Shown here: positions 17,857 to 27,410 of the stretch, one piece after another
Numbering within the stretch: position 1 is the first letter of the stretch
How the letters are laid out: each line of letters begins with the position of its first letter
From: Candidatus Didemnitutus sp.
GTDB lineage: Bacteria; Verrucomicrobiota; Verrucomicrobiia; Opitutales; Opitutaceae
NCBI GenBank assembly: GCA_030681265.1
Contig: JAUXXD010000180.1
Span: forward strand, 1-33,677
DNA: 33,677 nucleotides
Direction of reading: 5' to 3'
Made by a program: the position numbers and the translations under genes
The notes under the pieces: generated by a model
Database searches by the model: none
The model's input: only the letters and a program-made list of their open reading frames with translations
Told to the model about the DNA's origin: nothing

Positions 17857-17939
17857 GAGTAGCGGGTGGTGAGGAGAGCGGAGGAGGGAAGCGGCCGGGT
17901 GGCGACTGTTCGATGGTCGCTCCGTGCTCCTCGCTACTC
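17857..17939. repeat. imperfect palindromic element between gyrB and gyrA
   Basis: The 20-nt segment 17920-17939 pairs with 17857-17864 plus 17872-17883, with a 7-nt bulge and two mismatches. Core matches are GAGTAGCG/CGCTACTC and CGGAG/CTCCG. An inner hairpin GCGAC (17902-17906) / GTCGC (17916-17920) sits between them. The structure fills most of the gyrB-gyrA gap, has no U-run, and may be an mRNA structural element or a REP/MITE-like repeat. Dispersed copies cannot be tested here. Confidence 0.6.
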
Positions 17940-17943
17940 GTAA

Positions 17944-20556
<2,613 letters not shown>

Positions 20557-20743
20557 TTACCTATTGATGACCAGCGATTTTCGCACACAAAAAAACCCTC
20601 GCTTTTTGCTGCGTTTTGGAAACGACGAAAGTGTGCCCCGGGCGATGAGTTTTTCCGGGTTTAACGCGAGAAAACCACACGGAATTGCATCGCAACGGAG
20701 GATTCGTTTGACGGTGTCGGTCGACGCCGCGCAATGTGGCGCC

Positions 20744-21451
20744 ATGGTTGTCGTAGATCTTTCGAAACTGCGGAATTTTCAAGAGCGCGACCTGCTGCAA
20801 TTGTCGCTGGGGCAACAAATCGAGGCCGTGCCGCGCGATATCGCTGGGGTCGTGGCGAAGATCGCCTCCGAGCGATCGGCGATCGAGACCGCGAAAGCGG
20901 AATGGATCGGGCTCGAAGCGAAAAAGAAGACGCTCGAGACGGAGATTAAAAGCGCGGAGGGTCAGGTCGCCAAATACCGCACGCAGCAACTCGAAGTGCG
21001 CAAGAACGACGAGTATCGCGCGCTCACGCACGAGATCGAGACCGTCGAGGCGACGATCGACAGCTACGAAGAAGAAGAGCTGAAAATCCTCTACGCGATC
21101 GACGAAGCGAAGAAGCGCTTTGTCGAAGCCGAGGCGGTGTTGAAGGGCAATATTTCCGGGCACGAAGCGAGGATTGCTGCGCTGGGCCTGCGGTTGACCG
21201 AATTGGAGAAGGAAAATGCCGCAGCGGTAGCGGCTCTGGAGCAGGCGCGAGCCGAAGTGCCCGAGACCCAGCTGCGCCTTTACGAGCGGCTCGCGCGCAG
21301 TCCCGGTCGGCCGGTTTGCGTCGCGGTGCACCATAGCCGTTGCGACGGTTGCCACATGAAAGTCTCGGCCAACGTCGAATTTGAGGCGCGCAAGGGCGAA
21401 AATATTACCACTTGCGACCAGTGTGGTCGCATCGTTTATTGGCAGCTCTAG
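20744..21451 (+). CDS. C4-type zinc ribbon coiled-coil protein (DUF164 family)
   Basis: Protein of 235 residues with a long coiled coil and a C-terminal zinc ribbon. Residues about 35-175 are heptad-like, rich in E/K/A (KKKTLETEIKSAEGQVAKYR). The central YRTQQLEVRKNDEYRALTHEI is the family's most conserved stretch. The zinc ribbon is formed by CDGCHMKV and CDQCGRIVYW (four cysteines). The molecular function is not established; members commonly sit near RNase H and RNase P RNA genes. ATG 20744 is chosen because upstream in-frame sequence is not protein-like. Its TAG stop lies inside the first helix of the downstream RNase P RNA gene. Confidence 0.87.
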   Translation: MVVVDLSKLRNFQERDLLQLSLGQQIEAVPRDIAGVVAKIASERSAIETAKAEWIGLEAKKKTLETEIKSAEGQVAKYRTQQLEVRKNDEYRALTHEIETVEATIDSYEEEELKILYAIDEAKKRFVEAEAVLKGNISGHEARIAALGLRLTELEKENAAAVAALEQARAEVPETQLRLYERLARSPGRPVCVAVHHSRCDGCHMKVSANVEFEARKGENITTCDQCGRIVYWQL

Positions 21452-21863
21452 TTTCGGAGCCAGACCTTCGCTCCGGGTTCATTGAATCAAGGAGAGGAAA
21501 GTCCGGACACCATCGGGCAGGATTCCGTGTGAAAGCACGGGCGCGGCGCTGGAAGGCGACGCGACGGAAAGTGTCACAGAAAATTAGACCGCCCGGCGGG
21601 CAACCGTCGGGTAAGGGTGAAAAGGTGGGGTAAGAGCCCACCGCGTCTTCGCGTAAGCGGGACGGCACGAAAAACCCAATCCGGTGCAAGGCAACATAGG
21701 CGGCTGGGCGGCCCGTCCGATAGCCGCGGGTATGCTGCATCCGCTGGAGTGACTGCGCAAGCAGGAGCAAGAGCGGGCAACATCGCCTCGTGCGGTGTTG
21801 AGAGAAATGAAGGTCACCCCGATTCGTCGGGGCACAAAATCCGGCTTACGGTTCCGAAACTAG
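21448..21863 (+). ncRNA. rnpB: RNase P RNA (bacterial class A)
   Basis: Catalytic RNA that removes tRNA 5' leaders. Conserved blocks in order are GAGGAAAGTCCGGAC (21494-21508, CR-I region), ACAGAAA (21576-21582), a GGTGAAAAGGTG / AAGAGCCCACCGCG region (from about 21617), AGAGAAATGA (from 21801) and ACAAAATCCGGCTTA (CR-V, about 21835-21849). The ends pair as P1: CTAGTTTCGG at 21448-21457 with CCGAAACTAG at 21854-21863, extending inward with one mismatch. Exact mature ends are uncertain by a few nucleotides. The length of about 415 nt fits class A. P1 includes the TAG stop of the upstream zinc-ribbon gene, leaving no intergenic room for a promoter. Confidence 0.97.
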
Positions 21864-21874
21864 TTTTTTGTAAC

Positions 21875-21916
21875 GCGGGGCGCGCGGCGAAGATCGCGCG
21901 TCCCGCACCAATTTTT
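21875..21916 (+). terminator. intrinsic terminator of rnpB
   Basis: GCGGGGCGCGCG (21875-21886) pairs with CGCGCGTCCCGC (21895-21906), a 12-bp stem with one G-U pair and 8-nt loop, followed by ATTTTT. It lies just after the RNase P P1 helix, which itself is followed by a short T-run (21864-21869). Read in the minus direction there is no U-run. Confidence 0.75.
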
Positions 21917-21964
21917 CTCCGCGATCCATGCTGGCTCCGCACGCGCCACAGCGCGCGGTTCGCG

Positions 21965-23416
21965 TTAGAAGCTCAACACGCTGCTGTAAGCGGCGCGGCT
22001 GGCGGCACTGGAGAGTTCATTCCAGAGCGTGACGCGGAAGGGACTGTTACCGCCGAGATAGCCGAGCGATTCGTCGTAGTGAAACGCGGCGTTGCCGACG
22101 ACGGTGATGTCGTTGGCGACCACCGAGCCGGCGACGTCGCCATTGCCGTTGATTTTCACCGAGCCTTGCGGTGCGTAAATGACGCCGACGAGCGCGCCGT
22201 TGCCGGCAATTTGGATGTCTTGCACGCCAGCGGTCTTCGTGCCCCAAATCATGAGATTCTGGGGTTGGTTGGCGGTGGCGGTGGTGGTGCCGCCGTTCAT
22301 CGCGCCATTGCCGGCGATGCGGATATCGCCCGGTGCGTAGATTTGCAGGTTGGCACCAGTTTCGACGTTGAGCGCGCCGGAGCCGCCGCCGATCGCAATG
22401 CTCGTGGTGGCATCGGAAAGTTTGATGATGACGTTGGGTGCCGTCGTGTCACCGACGCGACGTTTGATCGCGAGCGTCTTGTTATTAAAGCCGATGTCGG
22501 TGGCGGCGTAGTAATAGATGCCGTCGGCTGCGGGTGCGTCACCGACTCGCGGAAGATCGAGGTCGTTGCTGATGCTGCCGAGGGTGTAGTTGGTCGTTGC
22601 GGGCGCGGTGACGGCGTCGAAATTGGCCGAGAAATCGAGCGAGACACGCGCCATGTCGATGGTGTTAGCGGCGGCACCGAAATTGCCGATGCGGCCTTGG
22701 CTGCCGACGGCCGGCATGGCACCGCCAGTCGCCACGTAACCAAAGATGTCGGCGTTCTGCACGAGCACGGCGTTCACCGAGACGGAGATGCTGCCGACGC
22801 TGCCGTTGGCCTTTTGGACGGCGGCGCTGTAGGGGATGGCGGGAGTGGCTGGGTTGTTGTCGGGGTCGGAATTCCAACTGTCGACGGAGGCGTTGTTGCC
22901 GCTGAAGCGAATCGTGTCCTTGGCGACGAGGCCGTTGGCAAATTTCGAGGTGCGGGTCAGTTGCACCTCGACCCACTTTTCGATCGCGCCGCTGGAGACG
23001 CCGCCGAGGGTGACGGAAGAGCGCGCGACGATGCGGGGGGCGGCTCCGCCGGCGAAGTTATAGACGTAAACGCTCACGCTGCCCGTGGCGTTTTGGTCGA
23101 AGGTTGTGTCCGTCCACTTGCGGCGCATCGCGGTGGCGCCGACGGCAGTCCAGCCGTCGCCCGTCCACGAATAACTGGGATCGGCGACGAGGCGGTTGAT
23201 GGAATACATGGCCTCTTCGAGACCATTTTCGGCGAGGTTGATGGCGGCGTTGTTGTAGAGGGCGCGGTTGGCGATGGTGAGGGCGTTGCGGCCGACCTTC
23301 AGGTAGCTGGCGATGGAAATGCCGATGATCGCCGCCAAAATGAGGGAGACGATGAGGAGGGAGCCGCGCTCAGATGAGAGGCGGCGCCGCGCCGAGAGTT
23401 GCGCTGTGGGGATCAC
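21965..23416 (-). CDS. PilX-like pilus assembly protein with repetitive C-terminal domain
   Basis: Protein of 483 residues, last gene of the pilin-like operon. The N-terminus is arginine-rich followed by RGSLLIVSLILAAIIGISIAS, a PilX-type single membrane helix without the usual glutamate, then NLAENGLEEAMYSINR as found in PilX proteins. The C-terminal third is rich in glycine and asparagine with GNGA/GNGD repeats (RIAGNGAMNGG, QIAGNGALVGVIYAP, KINGNGDVAGSVV), suggesting a beta-solenoid, and carries the FHYDESLG block seen at the end of many PilX-like proteins. GTG 23416 overlaps the upstream TGA (GTGA), so translation is probably coupled. The likely role is a surface or pilus-tip component, by inference only. 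Confidence 0.75.
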   Translation of the reverse strand: MIPTAQLSARRRLSSERGSLLIVSLILAAIIGISIASYLKVGRNALTIANRALYNNAAINLAENGLEEAMYSINRLVADPSYSWTGDGWTAVGATAMRRKWTDTTFDQNATGSVSVYVYNFAGGAAPRIVARSSVTLGGVSSGAIEKWVEVQLTRTSKFANGLVAKDTIRFSGNNASVDSWNSDPDNNPATPAIPYSAAVQKANGSVGSISVSVNAVLVQNADIFGYVATGGAMPAVGSQGRIGNFGAAANTIDMARVSLDFSANFDAVTAPATTNYTLGSISNDLDLPRVGDAPAADGIYYYAATDIGFNNKTLAIKRRVGDTTAPNVIIKLSDATTSIAIGGGSGALNVETGANLQIYAPGDIRIAGNGAMNGGTTTATANQPQNLMIWGTKTAGVQDIQIAGNGALVGVIYAPQGSVKINGNGDVAGSVVANDITVVGNAAFHYDESLGYLGGNSPFRVTLWNELSSAASRAAYSSVLSF

Positions 23417-23967
23417 GTGGTGACGCGTTTGTTGCGCAGAATGAAGCGCGCCGAGAGCACCGTGTTGGTGGCGGTCGCGACGGTGCGGGAAGAGCGCGAG
23501 GCGCGCAGGGAAATTTGCAATTGTTTGGTCGAGCGCCCCGCGGCGGCCAAGTCGGCCAAATTTATCTCGGTGCCGGTGATGCTATAGGCTTTGAAAGAAA
23601 AGCTGAGCACGCCGGTGACCAGATTCTGCACGGGGCCGCCGGTGATTTGGCGTGAAAATGTGCCCGAGGCGAAACTGTAGTTGGTCGCGACGCCGTCGAC
23701 GGTCAGTGTGATCGAAGTCGTGCTGTTCCAAGTGATCGCGCTGGCTTGACGAGTGTCTTGCGCGAAAAATTCCAGCGCGCGGCGGGCTTGCGCTTCCATG
23801 TCGCTGTAGTTTTGCACATTCGCGCCACTGCGTCCGAGAAACAGGAACGTTGTCAGAACGGCGGTGAGGATGAAGCCGCCGAGGGTCGCACTGATCATCA
23901 CCTCGACCAGCGTGAAGCCGCGGGCGGCCCTAGGAACCGGGGTTGGCGAGGGTGTAGTAGAAGTCAT
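23413..23967 (-). CDS. type IV prepilin-like protein (PilW-type minor pilin)
   Basis: Predicted minor pilin or pseudopilin of 184 residues. The class III signal ARG/FTLVEVMISATLGG is canonical, with Gly17 before the cleavage site and Glu at mature position 5, followed by a hydrophobic helix. The mature part contains ALEFFAQDTRQASAI, a PilW-like block, and a beta-rich C-terminus. ATG 23967 gives a short 17-residue leader and overlaps the upstream gene by 38 nt; ATG 23976 is an in-frame alternative. The supplied ORF starts further upstream in shadow sequence. It is the fourth gene of the minus-strand operon and feeds directly into the PilX-like gene. Whether it serves a type IV pilus or a type II secretion pseudopilus is unclear. 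Confidence 0.85.
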   Translation of the reverse strand: MTSTTPSPTPVPRAARGFTLVEVMISATLGGFILTAVLTTFLFLGRSGANVQNYSDMEAQARRALEFFAQDTRQASAITWNSTTSITLTVDGVATNYSFASGTFSRQITGGPVQNLVTGVLSFSFKAYSITGTEINLADLAAAGRSTKQLQISLRASRSSRTVATATNTVLSARFILRNKRVTT

Positions 23968-24499
23968 AGAGACCATTTTTGATGTATTTCGTCTGGAAGC
24001 TGCGGACCTGCGTGCGGCCATCGTAGTTTTTCCACGAAACCTGGATGGAGATGTGGGCGACATCGGAGGGGCGGCTGGCGTCGAGCGCCACGACGCGGGT
24101 CGCGGTAAATTGAGAAGTGATGGCGGTGTCCGAAGTAAACATAGCCGAGAGATTTACTGGGCGGGTGCCGAGCATGGTCGAGGGGTCGGTCACCGCTGGC
24201 CAACTCATCATCCGGATGCGCTCAATTTCGCTTTGCAGGATTTGGGAGGCGAGGGTCGTGCCCCGAGCGACGTCGAGGTATTTGAAGCCCTGTTGCATGG
24301 CGATGATCGTCGTGGCGATGCCCATGGACATCACGGCGGTCGCCATGACGACTTCCAAAATGGTAAAGGCACGCTGGGCGACCTTGGAGCCGAGTAGGCG
24401 ACGTCGGTCGCGCGGTGGTGAACTTGTGGGTGAAAATTGCAACGGCTGAAAGAGTAGCAGCGAATCCCTGGTTCGGCAATGGCCGACCGACCACCGCAT
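23930..24499 (-). CDS. type IV prepilin-like protein (PilV-type minor pilin)
   Basis: Predicted minor pilin of 189 residues. The prepilin motif is QRA/FTILEVVMATAVMSMGIA with Glu at mature position 5, but Ala44 replaces the usual glycine before the cleavage site. The leader is unusually long (44 residues). No later ATG is available before the motif, although a TTG at 24442 could shorten it. A GAGAGG lies 3 nt before ATG 24499, close but plausible as a ribosome site. The mature region, QQGFKYLDVARGTTLASQILQSE followed by IERIRMMSW, matches PilV/GspI-type pilins. It starts 12 nt after the response-regulator gene, implying co-transcription with the two-component system. Confidence 0.8.
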   Translation of the reverse strand: MRWSVGHCRTRDSLLLFQPLQFSPTSSPPRDRRRLLGSKVAQRAFTILEVVMATAVMSMGIATTIIAMQQGFKYLDVARGTTLASQILQSEIERIRMMSWPAVTDPSTMLGTRPVNLSAMFTSDTAITSQFTATRVVALDASRPSDVAHISIQVSWKNYDGRTQVRSFQTKYIKNGLYDFYYTLANPGS

Positions 24500-24511
24500 T
24501 AGCCTCTCAAT

Positions 24512-25210
24512 TTACAGGGCCGATTGGCCCGTGCCGGCGACTCGACTCTCGGAATAAAGCACGGCGGCTTGCGCTCGGCGGTTGATGCTGAGCTTCTCGA
24601 AAATATTGCTGAGGTAGTTTTTTACGGTCTTGGCGCTGAGTTCCATTTGTTCGCCAATTTCCCGGTTGGTTAAACCTTCGGCGACGAGAGCCAAGACGCG
24701 TTTTTCCTGAGTCGAGAGCTGGGCGATTTTGTCGCCATCAGCTTGAGGAGGGCCGTTGCGAACCAGATTGAGCACGCGCGTAGTGACGGACGGATCGAGA
24801 ATAAATTTCCCGCGAGCGACATCGACGACCGCCTGGAGTAGCGCGTGGGTGTTGATCTCTTTGAGCAAGTAGCCGTGGGCCCCGCTGCTCATCGCTTCGT
24901 AGATCATGCCGTCATCAATGACCGAAGTTAAAATCAGGATGCGGGTATCGGGAAGTTTGGCGAGAATCTGACGACAGACGAAGAAACCGGTTTCGTCGGG
25001 CAGGCGGATGTCGAGCAACACAACATCGGGCTCGAGGCGGAGGCATTCGGCCACGCCGGCTGCGGCGGTGGCGGCGGTGGCGGCTTCACCGACGACTAGG
25101 AGATCGGAGTTGTCCAGAGAAGAGTTGAGCAGCGACTTCAGTCCGACACGCACCAACTCACTATCATCGACGAGCAGGATGGAGATGGGTTTCGTGGGAT
25201 CGGCGCACAT
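24512..25210 (-). CDS. NarL/FixJ-family response regulator
   Basis: DNA-binding response regulator of 232 residues. The receiver domain shows the acidic pair in LLVDDSE, phospho-acceptor Asp67 in VVLLDIRLPDETG, a conserved Thr in ILTSVIDD and Lys in GYLLKEI. The C-terminal LuxR-type helix-turn-helix reads LSTQEKRVLALVAEGLTNREIG, then LSAKTVKNYLSNIFEKL. ATG 25210 (MCADPTKPISILLVDD) is the natural start; the supplied ORF runs back into the kinase gene. It lies 10 nt after the histidine kinase stop, so the two are a cognate pair. The downstream prepilin genes begin 12 nt after its stop, which makes them part of the same unit and possible targets of autoregulation. Confidence 0.92.
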   Translation of the reverse strand: MCADPTKPISILLVDDSELVRVGLKSLLNSSLDNSDLLVVGEAATAATAAAGVAECLRLEPDVVLLDIRLPDETGFFVCRQILAKLPDTRILILTSVIDDGMIYEAMSSGAHGYLLKEINTHALLQAVVDVARGKFILDPSVTTRVLNLVRNGPPQADGDKIAQLSTQEKRVLALVAEGLTNREIGEQMELSAKTVKNYLSNIFEKLSINRRAQAAVLYSESRVAGTGQSAL

Positions 25211-25220
25211 GGGAATCCGG

Positions 25221-26858
25221 TTAACGTGAGGCAAAGCGCAGGGCAATTCGAGTTCCTTTTCCCAGAGAGGAGGAGATGTCAAGGAGGGCGTTTATTTCAT
25301 CGGCGCGCGCGGCTAAATTGGCGAGTCCGGCGCGTCCCGACTGACTGGCTTGGACGACATCGAAGCCGCCGCCATTGTCGCTGATTTCCAATGTCGGAAT
25401 CTCTCCCGTCGGATCGAAACGAATCTGCACACAACTCGCGGCGCCGTGGCGGTAGGCGTTGCTGATACTTTCGCGCAAGATTTGCAGCAGATGGATTTCC
25501 TCGCGCTGCCGTAATCTCGGAATACCAGCGCTCACCTCCAACTTAATCTCCATCGGATAGAGCGCTTGCAGAGTGCTGATGAGTGCGCGCAGAGATTGGT
25601 CTAGTGGCGTGCGTTCCTGGTCACCGGGATCGAGTCCGGTGATGAAGCTGCGCACATCGCGCAGGGTTTGGTTCAAGCTCGCTTGGCAGGCGTCGATGCG
25701 ACGATTCGCATCCGCGGGATCGGCGCGCAGGACGTTGCGCACTCCTTCCAGGCCGAGGCCTGCGGCGTAAATCGATTGGATAACTCCGTCATGCAGATCA
25801 CGGGAGAGCCGCCCCTTCAAATTGGCCATGCTTTGCAGTGCCTCTTGGCTCTGGCGCAGGGCCGATTCGATACTGCGTCGTTCATTTACTTCATGTTCGA
25901 GCGTTCGACGTTGGACAAACGAGTGATCCACCAAGTCGGCCAAGCGGCCAAATTCATCAGTGCGCTGGAGTAGGGGGGCCAGCGGTGCAGGCGATGAAGA
26001 AGCGAGGGCGGCTTCCAGTCGGCGCAGCGGTAGCACAACCCATCGGGAGACGCCAATCCCGCTCAGCAAGAGCGTGGCGACGCCGAAGAGGATGAAAACC
26101 GTCATGTCGCCCTGATGGTGATCGACGAGTAAGCGAAGCGACGCGGCGACATAATTGGTATTCAGCCTGGCAGTCGGGTTGCCCCGCCAATCCGGCAATT
26201 CGCGGTGGAAGTGCACTCTGTTCGCCACCGGTTCCGCAGGGAGCAAAGCAGTGATTGGGCTGACCACCACTTCGCTTTCCAGCGCGTGACTCAGTGGCGC
26301 AAGTTTAAGCTCGTCCCAAAGTCGCGCGACGAGCAACCAACCTTGTGGTGGGGTCGTGCGGGCGCTGTCCGCCGTGGGCTGGATCGGGGCCGCGCGAAAC
26401 TCCAGTAAGCCCGCTTCCGTCCAGTGAAAGAAATGGTGAAAGGGTTTCTGCGCGAGCGACGCGACGAGCGCCTCCGCCGGGAGCGGGAAGACTTCGTAAA
26501 TAGCGTCTAGGCCCTTGACCGTGCCGTAGACCTGTGCCCCGTCGGTTCGCAAGACCCACGCACCGTTGGCGTTGAAACTGGTCAAGCTCACCGAAAGATT
26601 CTGCGCACCCCATTGGGGGTCGCTCGTATGGACAAAATCCACCATCTCGTCCCAAAAAGTGTAGTCATTGGCGAAATTCTTCAGCGATTCGCCGATAAGC
26701 CCGAGCAAGCTATCCAGCAGTTCACCGCGATCTTCCCGTAAATCCCTCAGCATCGTGTCAATCTCGCGCAAATGACTATTGCGCATCTGCCAGAGAGCAC
26801 CCCCAAATACGGCCAACATCAGGCCAAGCAACGCGATAAAGCGGGTCGGAGTGTTCAT
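25221..26858 (-). CDS. membrane sensor histidine kinase (CHASE4, HAMP-like, HisKA_3)
   Basis: Inner-membrane kinase of 545 residues. Helix 1 (about 6-24) and helix 2 (about 252-275) flank a periplasmic sensor domain whose NFANDYTFWDEMVDFV is a CHASE4 signature. A HAMP-like region (VLPLRRLEAAL) leads to a coiled coil and the HisKA_3 dimerisation domain with phospho-acceptor His356 in LSRDLHDGVIQSIYAAG, typical of NarX/DegS kinases. The ATPase part has ILRESISNAYRHG and ISDNGGGFD. ATG 26858 is chosen over the track start at 26909 because helix 1 follows directly. It is the first gene of the kinase-regulator-pilin operon. The sensed ligand is unknown. Confidence 0.9.
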   Translation of the reverse strand: MNTPTRFIALLGLMLAVFGGALWQMRNSHLREIDTMLRDLREDRGELLDSLLGLIGESLKNFANDYTFWDEMVDFVHTSDPQWGAQNLSVSLTSFNANGAWVLRTDGAQVYGTVKGLDAIYEVFPLPAEALVASLAQKPFHHFFHWTEAGLLEFRAAPIQPTADSARTTPPQGWLLVARLWDELKLAPLSHALESEVVVSPITALLPAEPVANRVHFHRELPDWRGNPTARLNTNYVAASLRLLVDHHQGDMTVFILFGVATLLLSGIGVSRWVVLPLRRLEAALASSSPAPLAPLLQRTDEFGRLADLVDHSFVQRRTLEHEVNERRSIESALRQSQEALQSMANLKGRLSRDLHDGVIQSIYAAGLGLEGVRNVLRADPADANRRIDACQASLNQTLRDVRSFITGLDPGDQERTPLDQSLRALISTLQALYPMEIKLEVSAGIPRLRQREEIHLLQILRESISNAYRHGAASCVQIRFDPTGEIPTLEISDNGGGFDVVQASQSGRAGLANLAARADEINALLDISSSLGKGTRIALRFASR

Positions 26859-27005
26859 AGATGCGCTGGCTAATGGTATTTCCAAAGAGAATAGCTCGGC
26901 AACAACCAAACTATTCCCCGCGACCCAATTTGCCGTCGGGGGGAGAAAGCTCTTGACTCATCTAGTCGATTTTGGGTGTTTCGCCCTTCCAAATTTTACA
27001 ACGCC

Positions 27006-27272
27006 ATGGCCAATACCAAGTCCGCAATCAAAGCCGCTCGCAAATCGCTCCGTAACGCAGCGCGCAACAAGACCATCAAGACCCGCCTGAAGACTCTCGC
27101 CAAGGGTGTCGCGAGCGCCGCCAAGGGCGAAGATGCCGAAAAGACGCGCGCCGCCGCCATCGCGTTCAGCTCCGCGCTCGACAAAGCCGTGAAGGGCAAC
27201 GTCATTCACCGCAATAAGGCGTCCCACGGCAAAGCCCAAGTCGCGAAGCACATCTTCGCCGCCAAGAAGTAA
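27006..27272 (+). CDS. rpsT: 30S ribosomal protein S20
   Basis: Small basic primary 16S rRNA-binding protein of 88 residues. The N-terminus MANTKSAIKAARKSLRNAARNK is the family signature, with helical alanine/lysine-rich sequence after it and NVIHRNKASHGKAQVAKH near the end, corresponding to the conserved IHKNxAARxKSRL region. The start is ATG 27006; the track start ten codons earlier is not needed. No Shine-Dalgarno site is visible before it. A TTGACT hexamer at 26953 could be a -35 element, but no convincing -10 follows. The gene is monocistronic, ending in a strong terminator. Confidence 0.96.
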   Translation: MANTKSAIKAARKSLRNAARNKTIKTRLKTLAKGVASAAKGEDAEKTRAAAIAFSSALDKAVKGNVIHRNKASHGKAQVAKHIFAAKK

Positions 27273-27297
27273 GCCGCCGCGCCTCCCTTCACTTTCC

Positions 27298-27331
27298 GCC
27301 CCGTGCACCCTCGTGGTTGCGGGGCTTTTTT
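27298..27331 (+). terminator. intrinsic terminator of rpsT
   Basis: GCCCCG (27298-27303) pairs with CGGGGC (27320-27325), with partial inner pairing in the 16-nt loop, followed by six T residues. It lies 26 nt after the rpsT stop and separates it from the AddB-like gene. Confidence 0.85.
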
Positions 27332-27410
27332 GCGGCCAGATCCCGGCCCGCCGCCCACCGCCCGAAAACAGGTTGCCGCTGCCGCTGGACTTGTCGTTGA
27401 TGGCAACGGC

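Noticed and set aside
16480-17862. 460-residue plus-strand ORF rich in D, V, G and A
   Set aside because: Antisense to gyrA, whose motifs are unequivocal; valine/aspartate-rich composition is typical of such shadows.
21617-23377. 586-residue plus-strand ORF
   Set aside because: Starts within RNase P RNA and continues antisense to the PilX-like gene; repetitive DGDV-type composition mirrors the Gly/Asn-rich opposite strand.
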